Positions 1 through 9,475 of a stretch of DNA of 20,440 bases are shown one piece after another. Both the position numbers and the translations under genes were made by a program. Origin of the DNA: Mesotaenium endlicherianum (lineage: Eukaryota; Streptophyta; Zygnematophyceae; Zygnematales; Mesotaeniaceae); contig WELA01003918.1 in NCBI GenBank assembly GCA_009602735.1, positions 353,409 through 373,848 of the forward strand, read 5' to 3'. Below the pieces are notes generated by a model that was given only the letters and a program-made list of their open reading frames with translations, made no database searches and was not told the DNA's origin. The stretch's first letter is position 1, and each line of letters opens with the position of its first letter.

Positions 1-1940
1 CCCCCCCCCCCCCCCCCTCTTCCTCCGGATGTGTGCCTCTTTCCTACCTGTCTTCCCCTCCGTGGCATGCCCAGTGCACAATCGCCAGCTGTCTGTCGCC
101 CCCAGCCTCTGCCTCTCCGTCTCTCTCCTCTGCTTGCTCTAGAATCAGGTTGAGCCTCTGTAACGGGTCTTGAATATTGACGTTGGATGATAGTGATGAT
201 GGTATCAACAATAATGATAGTGAAATGTGAAGATACGATGTCTGTCGATTATCAGGGCTTCGGTCCCATGGCACATGCGGTTTGGGACACCCGCTGCTCA
301 GACCTGCAAGCGCCAGTGTGAAGCGATTGTAACCCTGGAAAGTGGGTCGCTTCCAGGCCCGTCAACACCTGTCAGAACGCAAAGAGGCCCGGATCTCCCG
401 CGTAGAATGCTTCGAGTATCCATGGTGGCATTTTGAAGGTCGGACGATCCGTGCCCAGGTGGCATGAGAGCGCTGCGTGCTGGCTTTGAATTCTTGAAGC
501 CGTCTTGTTCCCCCGGCGCTCTTATCACATTCGATGGGTACACCTTTTGTCACGTCTTCATTGGGACTGCATCTTGCACTGGTGCGGCGAGAACACTTGC
601 AGGAATTGCTCCTGTCGTCCTGTTTTCAAGGCAGCCACTTCTGGTGTTTGGAAAATGCTTGTCACTTGCTTGCAACCCCGCGTGCTTCTCTTGTTGCTCT
701 GACTTCTTATTGATACAAGGCATGTCGGTTGTTGTCTTCGTCCAGCTGGCAAGCTTGCAAGCCTCGAGGCATGTGCACGCGCGCTTTTGTGAGGGGTTCT
801 TACTCTTACACGTCTCGCAGATGTGGCGGGGAAGGATGTCTCTCACTCGCTGCTGATTGAGTGCCTGTGGGCTGTTGCTGCAGATCGCGCGGCTGCAACT
901 GTACGCTATCAGGAAGCCCAGGGTCGAGAGTGAAGCCGAGACGGAGGAGGAGTGGAGTGACTGACTGGACAGGAACAGATTCCACCTTTGGGACTATGCC
1001 ACCCTTGGCTGTGACATGTAAAGGCAGATGATGCAGTTGGGTGTTTACAAGAACGAGTGATTGCGGCACAAGATGCGTCTGTACCATTGTCGGGCCTGTT
1101 GTCCTGCGCATCTATGTGACGGTTGGTAGCATTGGTGCAATGTGATTTTCCGCCGAGGACTTGATATGTGTGGGCAAGGTAGGAAGAGCTCTGCTACGTG
1201 TAGGTTAAGAAACAAGAGCGAGGTTTTAAAGAGCTGATTGGGTACTAAAATCATCACTCTTGAGCCTCATTGGTAATCAAAGGCGGCCCTTTGAAGTTCA
1301 AGATCAACCTTAAGCTTGCGGTTGAGAAAGCATGTATATTTACGTTAGTGATGGCAAGGGCGCTGTGTGGTGCTCTTCACTAAAGAAGGCCGTCTGTGCA
1401 GTCGGGCACATGAGCAAGTCTCTTTGTCCGACATTACGTGGGGGATGAAGTGCTGTCCTGCCCACCAGAGGTACAGAGAGGATGATATAGTAGGCCAAGA
1501 GATTCCAGTGAGTATATCCTTTATTTCATCTTCGGGTCGTCCATTGCTGACCTAGCAAGTGCGCATTTGCTGTGAAATGTTATCCATTCATATTTGGGCA
1601 GCTAGACTTTAATGGCAACTTGCTACCTGTCCGTGCTAGTTTCTATGGACCTGCACGTTTCTCGCAAGTTGGTGTTTAATATTGGCCAATTATTGAGTTA
1701 TTGCTAGAAGACGCTGCTCTCCGTAATATATATCCACTTTAACCATCCCTTTTTGGGGGAATCAAGGGGATCCCCGTACTTGACTAGAAGAACTTTAGAT
1801 AGACTATATAGCAAGATTGTCAACCAAACCTACTGCGTAGCATAAATTATATAACGCGAGTGCAACTTTGCCAAAAAAAAGAACTAAGCGCCGGCTCTAG
1901 TTGCGATAAATGTGCTTGAGAAACTTGAACTTGATCTAAA
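1..1940. other. 3' flank of FRO copy 1; no recognised gene
   Basis: Begins with a 17-base C run and CT-rich DNA (1-140). No known protein family, RNA gene or transposon was recognised. One unidentified open frame on the minus strand (993-550) is described separately. 1560-1900 is AT-rich and probably holds the 3' UTR and polyadenylation site of FRO copy 1. A perfect GGGGATCCCC palindrome near 1767 is too short to interpret. Confidence 0.6.
550..993 (-). other. Unidentified 148-codon open frame, cysteine-rich
   Basis: Open from just after a stop at 996-994 to TGA at 552-550. It contains RHICETCKSKNPSQKRACTC and then LEACK, spacing C-x2-C-x11-C-x-C-x3-C, which could be a metal site. A fair acceptor (TGTTCCTGTCCAG) lies near its 5' end, so it might be an exon. 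No family is recognised, the length is not far beyond chance, and no ATG opens it convincingly. Confidence 0.18.
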
Positions 1941-2122
1941 TCACAGGTTGAACGCCATGGAGTGGAAGTTGAGCTGGGGCCGCCCCTGGAGGGAGAACCC
2001 CCGGCCGCTGCTCAGATGCGAGCAGCGCAAGGCCACGTCGGGCTCCATGCTGGGGGGGCCGCTAACGAGCACGCCCGCGTTGGAGTTCTTCAGGCGCTGC
2101 TGCACAAGAGCAGTGAACACAG
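1941..2122 (-). CDS. FRO: FRO copy 1, exon 13 (C-terminus and stop)
   Basis: Encodes the last 60 codons including stop TGA at 1943-1941. [10 protein letters not shown] matches the GVLV-(C/S)-GP-x-x-M end motif of FRO proteins, and [10 protein letters not shown] the conserved final residues. Identity with copy 2 is about 88%. No clear AATAAA is seen downstream; AT-rich stretches near 1690-1860 could hold a variant plant polyadenylation signal. Confidence 0.94.
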
Positions 2123-5100
2123 CTGCCGCACACAGATGGCCAACAATTTCCATGCATGCGGGAAAGGGTGTCAGCTAACAAACTGAGTGGCAGACCCAGC
2201 AGAGCTGCTGGCAGACGGGGCAGGCGCCACGAGACTACGAGAGCATGGGGCCAGCAGTAAGGCAGCTGCCAGTAGCAGGAGAAAAATGGGAGCCAAAGCC
2301 TGGGAGAGGCCAGAGTGATGCTTAGGTGGGTGCGGTGCTATGCATCGTCAAATTGAGCAGGCTGGGGAGGAAGAGTAAACGCATGCATGCTCATGTTTGT
2401 ACACTACTCTAATGCTGTAGCTAAAGGGAAGGCACGCACGACGTGGGCCGGCGAGTGAGCATTAAGGCTATACGCCGTAGAGAGCAGTGGGCAGTTGCGT
2501 GAAAGTGGCTCTCACCATCCCAGTCGGGGCGGGAGCCATAGTGAATGTTGGAGGCCTGCAGGTACCCCTCAATCCCGCCCCCCTTCCTCTTCACTGGACT
2601 CACCGCGTTTGATTTCTGCCCCTTGAGCTGGGCACATCACAGAGCATTGACATAAAGACAGACACGGATGATGTCACAGGTACGGGCACAGGCACAGGCA
2701 CAGGCGCGGAATCAAGTGCAAGCTTCAGTCACGTGGCAGAGCAACGCAACAGGTCAGCGCATCTTCTGCTGGCACTCTCACAGAACATCAGAGCAGGGTA
2801 GCAATCACCCAGGGCAGACGCAGCAGCAGCAGAAGCAGCAGAACACAGGAAAGAGGCCAGTCAACTTCAAACCATCCATTCCCTTTCTTGAGCAGAGGGC
2901 TCCTCTGCTCGGTTTTCCCTCTGCACAGCTGGACATACACAAGTGTGTAAGTGTGCTGGGCCGTGAGGCCGGTAATTTTATGACCCAAGAAGACAGGTCT
3001 AAGCAAACTTTGGTCAAGTCAAACGTGCAAGATGAGCGCCCTTTTTAATGAGGTATATAAAGAAAACTGCAGCTCTGGCTCTGGCTCTGGCTGCGGCTGT
3101 GGCTGTAAGCAGGCTCTGCCAGCACACCGACCAGGCTTCAGCTGCGGCCCAAGAGATAGAGCATTTGTTGCTGGCAGCTAGGGGGCCCCGGGCCCACCAG
3201 TCACCATCAGCAGCAACCATCAGAAGTTTTTTTCAGAGTTAGAAGGAAAATGTAGGATACAAAATATATATGCTTACATAAATAATATATGCACACATAC
3301 ATACATGCATACATACATACATACATATATATGTATATATATGTATATATATGTACATATATATGTGTATATATTGTAAATGTACCTGCTTGTAAGTCGA
3401 CGGGCGCAGATGGTACCAGGCGGCAGCCGCGATCACCAGGAAGCTGAGGAGGCCCGCGAGGAAGCCACCAAGGTAGATCAGGGCGCGAGCCCAGTCGGGG
3501 ACAATTTTGTGGCTCCCATGGTCGTAGTGGTGCACGATGGTACGGATGAACACCGCGAGCACGAGGAAGGTGCCGCCGCTCATTACCAACACCAGCAGTG
3601 CCGCCCACAGGTCGGCACCTGGCACGGCACGGCATGGCACAGCGCGCGCATGGTCGCAGGAGGAGGCGAGCCAACGGGGACATGCCGACAGGTAGCAGGA
3701 CTCCGTAGTGTTAGTACCTGACTATGTAATCTTTGAGATCTCTGACTGGCCCTCTCCAGAAAGAGGCCCTATCGACGTGGCTGCCCTCTCAAATCTGGCA
3801 GCTTACAAAGCCACACATGCAGGCACTGGAATCGTTTTGAGGCGCTGCACAGACCCAAAGAGGGGACTCAGTCACTCAGGGACAAAAGAAAGTGGCAGCA
3901 GTGGCCAAAGCTCCTTCTGCACCCATCTGTCCAGTATCGAAATCTCATCAAGTAAGCCTTAAAGGCTTCTGCATCAGAGTCAAGACCTTTCTCTTGTACA
4001 CAACAAGTGCTTGCCAGAAATCAGCCACCTACTGCGCGCGAGACTTCTGGACAACAAGCACAGACCTTGGCCAACGAGGGCATGCATGGGGCACGCGCTG
4101 CCGCCAGCTGGCGCCAGCGCCACCAGCCGCGACTTCTGCTGCTGCTCCACGTCCGCCGCGTGGGGCCCCTCCTCCTTGGTGACGTACACCTGCACGTTGA
4201 GCTGCACGCGGCGCGCAAAGTCGGGGCAGATGGCGTCCAGGTCCAGCGTCTGCAGCAGCGCCACGTTCTCCGTCTTGTGCACCGCCCACAGGAGAGTCAC
4301 GCTCGCGGGCCCCCTGCACATGCCAAACATGCAGGGCCGTGCGCATGTGCAACTCAACTATCACAGGGATGCAGAACGACCGGCAGGAAGCCCGGCAGGG
4401 GGCCGATCAGAGGGTGCGCCGCAAACAACTCAATGCGGCTATCGGGCAGAAGCGGCGGCAGCTATGACAGGCGAGCGGTGCACAGGAGAAGAGTTGCAGG
4501 TCTTCTGCATTAGAACTTGTGCTGACGCATGGAGTCGTCCGTTGGAATTTGCATCTAGAGGAGGCGCATTCAGAGGTATCCAGGTCCCGGGGGGGAGCCT
4601 CTGCGGGCAGCCAGGCAAGCAGTGAGACATCCTAAATGTGCAAGAACATCCAGACAGGAAGAGGAATTGCGCAGACACTGCGACCGAACAAGATCACCTG
4701 GCACGCCATCCCTGCAGGGTCTGCAAGGAGAACTGGGAGACAGCAGCAGCAGCAGATGACAGCTGGCGCAATGGAAAGTACCTGGGCTCGTCCATGCGGC
4801 AGCGGTGCGCGAGGTCCCGCAGAAGCGAGAAGAAGGGCGTGATGCCGATGCCGCCCGCCACCAGCACCAGGTCGTCGTACCTGCCGCCCGCCCGGCCAGC
4901 CGCTCATCGCGCGGTGTGAGTAATCGTCAGCATTAATCTGAAATGGACGGATAGCAAGGAGGAGAAGGGAGAAGGCACACTAGCAATAGCAGGAGCAGCT
5001 GGAGGGTGAAATATGTTCTAGGGCTTCTATATTTTTTCAGCGGTCGACGTGGAAGCACTTCCACTCTAAATAACAGGAGTGCGTGCTGTTGTCGGAGCCT

Positions 5101-8100
5101 CACCGGGTGCAGAAGCTCTGCTCCTGGCCATAGGGCCCCTCCACGCGCAGCTGCAGGGCCGCCTCGAGGTTGGCCTCCAGGTGGCTGGCCAGCTGGCTCG
5201 TCCACGTGCCACCTGGCTTGACGATGACGGCCAGCTGCTCCAGGCCGTCGAGGGCGCTGGAGGTGACGCTGAAGGGGTGCCACTGCAGCCGGGAGACGGC
5301 AGGCGTGTTCAGAAAGACGACGTCCAGCGCCTTGTACTTCACGCCTGCACGCAGCACCACAAACACATGGGTGTAATAAGTGACAACTCCGCAAAGTTTG
5401 AGAAACACATGTATGGGTGCATGGAGGGAGAGGGCTAAGTAACAAGACACAGGTGACAGGAGCAATCAGCCAAGAGCCACCCAGGTGCAATTAGATCGGG
5501 CCAAACCAGGTCAGATTAGACCATATTGCGCAAGCTCCGAGAACCATCGCGGCAAAGTTTCCCTCTTAGCTCACAATTTGAGACAAAAACTACGTATCAG
5601 GGAGGCAAAGAGGCTGGGCGGTACGCAAGAGCTGCTGCCTTCCCAAGTTTCACCAGATGGCATCTAAAGAAGAAGCTCTACTAAGTGCTGGCAAACTCCC
5701 TCACCTGATGCAACGGGGATGGTGATTTCGAAGCAGCCGTTTGGGAGCAGCATGACAGAGCGTGCTTGCACGGTAGCGTGCGACTGCAGCGCACGCAGCA
5801 GGCGGTCGGTGCCAAAGAGGATGAGCGAGGGCAGCGCGTACACCACGGCAGAACTGCCGACATGGAGGAACAGGAACAGAAAGTAGAGCAGGTACATCTG
5901 CAGCCACAGCAGCATCGCAGCAGCAACATAGCGGCAGGAGCAGGCTCGTTAGGTTCAAATTTCAAAGCACAGGCTCCTTCTCCTACTCCAGCTCAAGCTC
6001 AAGCTCTAGTTCCATCTCCCAAAAGCAGCTCTTTGTCCTTGCATCGTGCCAGCTCGGCTGTTGCAGGAAGCTGCTAGGCAGCTGTTAGACACATACGGGT
6101 GTCAGGTAGGTCGGCCGTCGACAGGCAGGTGAGAAGCCATGGAAAGGATTAATACAAGCGTCACAACACAGATCAGGGGATCAGATTGCGTGCAGAAGCA
6201 GCCATTGGGAAGGAAGGGAGGGTGGGAGGCCGGCGCGGGCGGGTGCGCCAGGAACTGCCAAGGAAGGAATTCTTGCCGGCTAGCTTCTCGTAGGGGTCCG
6301 CAGCAGGGGGGTGAGGCAAGGGGGTAGGGCCGGGGCGGTGTGAGCACCTCTTTGAACCGCCGCAGTCTCACCTGGTGGGTGTAGAAGAAGACTTCGAACG
6401 ACTTGCGGCGCACGGGGCCCAGCGCCGTCAGCCACATGGCGAGGCCGATGATCATGTCAATCTCGCCCGCCAGGTTGACGATGGAATACTGCTGCCACCT
6501 CCACACCTGCACACACGAGCAAAGAAAGCGCAAATTAAGCACGGTGGTAGCAGCCGGCAGGAAATTACGTAGATGAAAAGGGGCGTTACCATTAGGTGAG
6601 TGTACTGAAAATCGTAGTCGCATTGACCTATAAGAATGGAGCAGGGGGCATCTCCACAGCCATTCCAAGGGCCAACATCCCTCCTAGCAGGCGCCCAAAC
6701 GAGCCCACTGGCATGCGATACCTCCGCTTTGCTCTCACTCTCGTGATCTTGCATCAATTGATCACCACGGGCACAAGAAAGAGCACGAGCGTGCATCAAC
6801 GTTGCCGAAACAAATTAACACCTGGCGGCAACATACATCCAAGAGGAGGCAAAGTAAGTCACACTCGGGTACACATGACACGTTGCAAAGATGTCCGTGA
6901 CTTGATGGGAGCACGGGCTGGCGATTGCAAGCAAGACGGTTCATGCGCATGCCGTGTTTGGCAGAGACCTGGAACCAGCAGCCTGCGAGCGACAAGCGCA
7001 GGAGGACTGAAAAACACAGTTGTTCCTGCAGCCGCTGCAGCAGCAGGCCAAGGCGGCTGACGGAGCAGCCGTGGAGCGGCGACCGGCCTTGGACTGGGAA
7101 GGGAAGGCTTTACCAGGCACCACAAGGCATCATCAGAACAGCAGCCGTGAATTGGCCGGTGGGGGGGAGGAAGGTAGACACAAGGTGCAGCCCGCCCTCA
7201 CCTGCTTCCAGAAGGCGCCCTCCCTGAGCCACAGCGACCAGTAGCCGACAGAGTGGAGCAAGGCCAGCCAGAGGTGCGTGTGCGCAATCCAGCGGTGGTA
7301 CTTGACGCCCTGCTCGTACGGGATGCCCGACACGCGCAACAGCACGGAGCCGCGGGACACTGGCAGCAGCAACACCAACACGACCATGTACGACAGCCAC
7401 CCGAGACGATGTGCCACAATGTCCCACTTTGCCTCCAGCCTGCTCACGCTCGGATGTCATTTGAACACATGTAAATGGTCAAAGGACAGTAATTACTATC
7501 CTGTATGTTTTTTCCTTGCATGCACGCACGCACACACAGACATGCCTCAGGTGAGGGAGTGAGCAAGCGGGGGACAGGCTGCGCCCATAGTTGCTGGCAT
7601 GCACTAGGGAGACGTGAGGAACAAACTGTAGGAGGAGGAAAAAGATCGAAGGGCAGCATTAATAGGCGGTGCAAAAGGGAGATGGTAACAATGAACTCAT
7701 GGCATGGTGCAGCCAAACGAAGACAAGGAAAGCATAAACAGCAGCAACAGCAGCAGGGCAGCTTACTGAAAAGATTAAAAAGGCTGCTCTGCTTTCTTCT
7801 CGTCAAAGCATCCTGGGATCGACCTGACAACAGTCAGTCACTGTGCTCTATAAGTTCTAACATGCGAGAGTCCAAGAAGCAGAGGGAGAGGGGGAGAAAG
7901 AGGCAAAAGAAAGGGAAAGAGGAAGGGGCGGGCGGGGCGGGGGGAGAGAGGGGAAACTTGAAAGAGAAAGAGAGAGAGAAAGAGAATCTCACATGGTGTC
8001 CGCGTAGTGGTCGCCACGCTTCATAGGGACGCCTCTGCGATCAGCCCTCTTGAATCGCTGGTACGTGGACTGATACATGTACCAGACTAGCAACGCCGTG

Positions 8101-9475
8101 GTGGTGGCCACCCACAGGAACTCGCCCACCGACACCTGTCCAAAGGGGCGGCCCGTCCACAGGATGGTCCGCGAGAATCGGGAGAGCGCGCCCTCCACGG
8201 CCAGCTTGCTGATATGCCACACGCAACGAGGGAGCCAAAACTTAACGAGCGGGCCCAAAAGGGACGTGTGCGTGTTGCGGCTCAAGATTGCAGTCATGCT
8301 TTCTGAAACAAGTATGCAGGAGGGTGGGCAGCTATAGCATGAGCAGTGAGAGCCACAAGTCGAGGAGGATTCAGGAGAAAATATGTGGAAGATGTGGCGC
8401 CACCTGTCTTTGAAGAAGCGGCGCGGGATGGCGAGGTACAGGTGGGCCGCCACGGCCAGGGCAATGATCGGCACCACGTAAAAGAGCACTGTCCCCTCTG
8501 CTCGCGCTCATGTGCACACCCCACCCACACCCCATGCACCTCAATTGCATAATTCTGATCGCAATGGCGTAAGCTTCTCTCACCGTGGTGAGCACAAGCA
8601 CCGAGTAACCAAGCAGTATCGCATAGATGATAGGAGATTCCTGGGAGCTGCTGTAATTATTCTATATGCGTGGGCGATCTATAGCGGGGGGGCACCCAGC
8701 TAGGCCAGCTTCTGCAATTTGTGGTTAAGAGCGTGGGTGTGCCTGATCAGCAGCACGCGTGCATGTCAAGGAGGTTGAACAAAGAACACTTATCTATATC
8801 GCTCAGCATTGACTTTGGACCCCAGGCATTGATATGCAGAAGTACAGGAAGGTCCAGGAGTGTAAGTTGGTACAAGACATGCTATTTCCAGAAGGTAGTA
8901 TCATAACATACGCGACTTGGAGCACAACAGTGATCCCTTCTCATGCATGGGGAAAACACCTAAGCGTTTGATTGTCAGCATTAGGAGAATGTGGGACAGC
9001 CGAGTGTGAAAGGACTGACCACTCCTGTCCATCCATCCCGTGACTGGAAAGGTCTTGACTTCCCCAAACCATTGGAGTGGCATTAGCCACCACGCCAGAT
9101 TCCACCACAGCCATGTGGCCCACATGAAAGCAAGGAGGCCGTAAGCAGTCCTGCTCGATCAGATTGCACACAGCCAAGTCAGCACGCATAAGCGGGGGCT
9201 CTCACAATCAAAGTGCATGCCAATGTGGGGGTAACAAACACCTCTATATATGGTAGCAGCTTCATTTCCGTGGAAAAGCTCAAAACATGTATCCCACGTG
9301 CAGCTCTGTGACACGTTATACGTGCAACTGCCGGCGAATAACTCACACACCAGGTGGCAGCAATTTGCAGTCCCCTTGTACTTGCGCCCATCTTTCCAGC
9401 AGCAATGAAGCTGTTGGGACTATCGGCTGCGACATACTGACTATCTTCCTCCACGCCACTGCTGTGCCCGTTCAT
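1941..9475 (-). CDS. FRO: FRO copy 1: plant ferric-chelate reductase (FRO family), complete, 13 coding exons
   Basis: Membrane flavocytochrome expected to move electrons from cytosolic NADPH through FAD and two hemes to chelated Fe(III) or Cu(II). Coding exons, read on the minus strand: 9475-9351, 9150-9020, 8488-8404, 8208-7993, 7439-7202, 6506-6372, 5897-5705, 5344-5104, 4880-4782, 4313-4066, 3618-3386, 2627-2516, 2122-1941. The sum is 2238 nt, 745 residues, near the usual 700-760 of the family; all junctions are GT-AG and keep frame. Visible: first membrane helix about 43-68; heme histidine pairs H234/H248 and H309/H322; FAD motif HPFS 397-400; GPYG 444-447; nucleotide motif GGIGITPF 464-471; two late helices about 575-596 and 616-641; family C-terminal motif VLVSGPPSM 703-711. 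No stop or frameshift is seen. No EF-hands, so not an Rboh oxidase. Family certain; metal specificity and membrane (plasma membrane, plastid or mitochondrion) unknown. Exons 1-3 are the least certain. Confidence 0.88.
2516..2627 (-). CDS. FRO: FRO copy 1, exon 12 (polar linker)
   Basis: A short hydrophilic linker, residues 649-685, with a basic PVKRKGG patch and the conserved N-(I/V)-H-Y-G-S-R-P-x-W-D end. The latter matches the NLHFGERP-type motif of FRO proteins. It is three codons shorter than the same exon in copy 2 (112 against 121 nt). Confidence 0.9.
3293..3375. repeat. (CATA)n/(TATATATG)n microsatellite
   Basis: CATA tetranucleotides pass into a TATATATG array, ending 11 bases from the exon 11 donor of FRO copy 1. 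It is self-complementary and could form hairpins in the pre-mRNA. Confidence 0.95.
3386..3618 (-). CDS. FRO: FRO copy 1, exon 11 (C-terminal two-helix hairpin)
   Basis: Encodes residues 572-648. Two membrane helices (about 575-596 and 616-641) flank a loop containing HHYDH. Plant FRO proteins have this extra hairpin inside the C-terminal half; yeast Fre proteins and Nox enzymes lack it, so it supports the plant assignment. It is the most diverged large exon (18 of 77 residues differ from copy 2). The donor is GTACAT from 3385. Confidence 0.93.
4066..4313 (-). CDS. FRO: FRO copy 1, exon 10 (NADPH-binding domain, second half)
   Basis: Encodes residues 489-570. [16 protein letters not shown] matches the strand-helix step after the glycine motif in FRO proteins, and [11 protein letters not shown] the next strand. 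It is the best conserved large exon between the copies, with only five of 82 residues different. The donor at 4065 is GTCTGT, against GTGGGA in copy 2. Confidence 0.93.
4782..4880 (-). CDS. FRO: FRO copy 1, exon 9 (NADPH-binding glycine motif)
   Basis: Encodes residues 456-487 with [10 protein letters not shown], the pyridine-nucleotide motif of the ferredoxin-reductase-like domain, then FSLLRDL. The 3' end is a choice: donor GTACTT at 4781 is used here, and a second in-frame GT (GTCATC) lies 21 nt further on, preceded by a stretch that looks translatable in both copies. Confidence 0.9.
5104..5344 (-). CDS. FRO: FRO copy 1, exon 8 (FAD-binding barrel)
   Basis: Encodes residues about 375-455. 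[11 protein letters not shown] holds the HPFS/T motif that contacts FAD in this superfamily, and VEGPYG (444-447 for GPYG) is the conserved start of the nucleotide-binding part. Length is 241 nt as in copy 2, with about 89% residue identity. Confidence 0.95.
5705..5897 (-). CDS. FRO: FRO copy 1, exon 7 (second heme pair partner, entry to FAD domain)
   Basis: Begins with [15 protein letters not shown]322 lies 13 residues after H309 across the intron, the standard spacing of the second heme pair. The helix [13 protein letters not shown] and the DRLLRALQS link to the FAD-binding barrel follow, ending at [11 protein letters not shown]. Length is 193 nt, the same as in copy 2, with 11 of 65 residues different. 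Confidence 0.94.
6372..6506 (-). CDS. FRO: FRO copy 1, exon 6 (NLAGEI helix and FFYTHQ)
   Basis: Forty-five codons, phase 0 at both ends. It carries the FRO signatures NLAGEI and [10 protein letters not shown]309 in the second is the first of the second heme pair. Five of 45 residues differ from the same exon of copy 2. The donor is GTGAGA from 6371. Confidence 0.95.
7202..7439 (-). CDS. FRO: FRO copy 1, exon 5 (start of ferric reductase heme domain, first histidine pair)
   Basis: Encodes residues about 187-265. It contains the [10 protein letters not shown] signature of the ferric reductase transmembrane domain and [21 protein letters not shown]234 and H248 are the first heme pair, 14 apart as in FRO proteins; H239 and H241 lie between them. 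It ends in phase 0 with donor GTGAGG at 7201. Confidence 0.93.
7864..7986. repeat. Purine-rich tract (polypyrimidine in the FRO sense strand)
   Basis: About 120 bases that are almost purely A and G on the plus strand, with GGGGCGGGCGGGGCGGGGGG in the middle. It starts within about six bases of the exon 4 donor of FRO copy 1, inside intron 4. Confidence 0.85.
7993..8208 (-). CDS. FRO: FRO copy 1, exon 4 (G-x-V-S-V-x-E helix)
   Basis: Encodes residues about 115-185. The stretch [14 protein letters not shown] is the FRO-family signature just before the third helix, which here is [16 protein letters not shown] basic loop ([16 protein letters not shown]) follows. The donor GTGAGA starts at 7992 and sits directly against a long purine-rich tract on the plus strand. 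Confidence 0.9.
8404..8488 (-). CDS. FRO: FRO copy 1, exon 3 (second transmembrane helix)
   Basis: Encodes residues about 87-113, [18 protein letters not shown] and a basic tail. It corresponds to the FRO helix that carries a conserved F-x-P followed by small hydrophobic residues and an L-H/L-Y-L end. The acceptor is ACAG at 8492-8489 and the donor GTGGCG starts at 8403. Both ends are in phase with their neighbours. Confidence 0.8.
9020..9150 (-). CDS. FRO: FRO copy 1, exon 2 (first transmembrane helix)
   Basis: Acceptor CAG at 9153-9151, donor GTCAGT from 9019. It encodes residues about 43-85, with a tryptophan-rich helix ([20 protein letters not shown]) followed by WLMP. Known FRO proteins have the same pattern: one hydrophobic helix ending in a W-x-(L/M)-(L/M)-P-type motif before the conserved core. 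The phase matches exon 3. The match is weak in residues but right in place, order and hydropathy. Confidence 0.65.
9351..9475 (-). CDS. FRO: FRO copy 1, exon 1 (start codon, N-terminal leader)
   Basis: Starts at ATG 9475 and encodes a 41-residue hydrophilic, acidic leader beginning [14 protein letters not shown], with no signal peptide visible. It joins exon 2 in frame only through the donor at 9350 (GTGTGT). A stronger-looking GTGAGT lies six bases downstream but breaks the frame. The frame stays open upstream of the ATG for at least 20 codons, so an earlier start or a 5' exon is possible. The call rests on position, phase fit and resemblance to the short polar leaders of FRO proteins. Confidence 0.5.

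Noticed and set aside
1760..1780. GGGGATCCCC palindrome near the FRO copy 1 3' flank.
   Set aside because: A 10-base palindrome is expected by chance and has no supporting context.
4007..4625. Two long overlapping plus-strand open frames (168 and 204 codons).
   Set aside because: They are antisense shadows of exon 10 of FRO copy 1, kept open by the GC-rich codon usage of the real gene; the same shadow appears opposite copy 2 at 18158-18491.
6357..6371. Conserved reading VRLRR just after the exon 6 donor in both copies, with only synonymous differences.
   Set aside because: The known family sequence joins THQ directly to the next helix, both junctions are phase 0, and no second donor follows. 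It is most likely residual intron similarity, and it weakens the parallel argument made for exon 9.
7505..8026. A 173-codon open frame on the plus strand.
   Set aside because: It lies opposite intron 4 and part of exon 4 of FRO copy 1 and is mostly purine-tract low complexity (Q, K, R, E, G runs).
1941..9475. Respiratory burst (Rboh/Nox) oxidase as an alternative identity.
   Set aside because: No EF-hand region, and the NLAGEI, FFYTHQ, late two-helix hairpin and [14 protein letters not shown] ending fit the FRO family.
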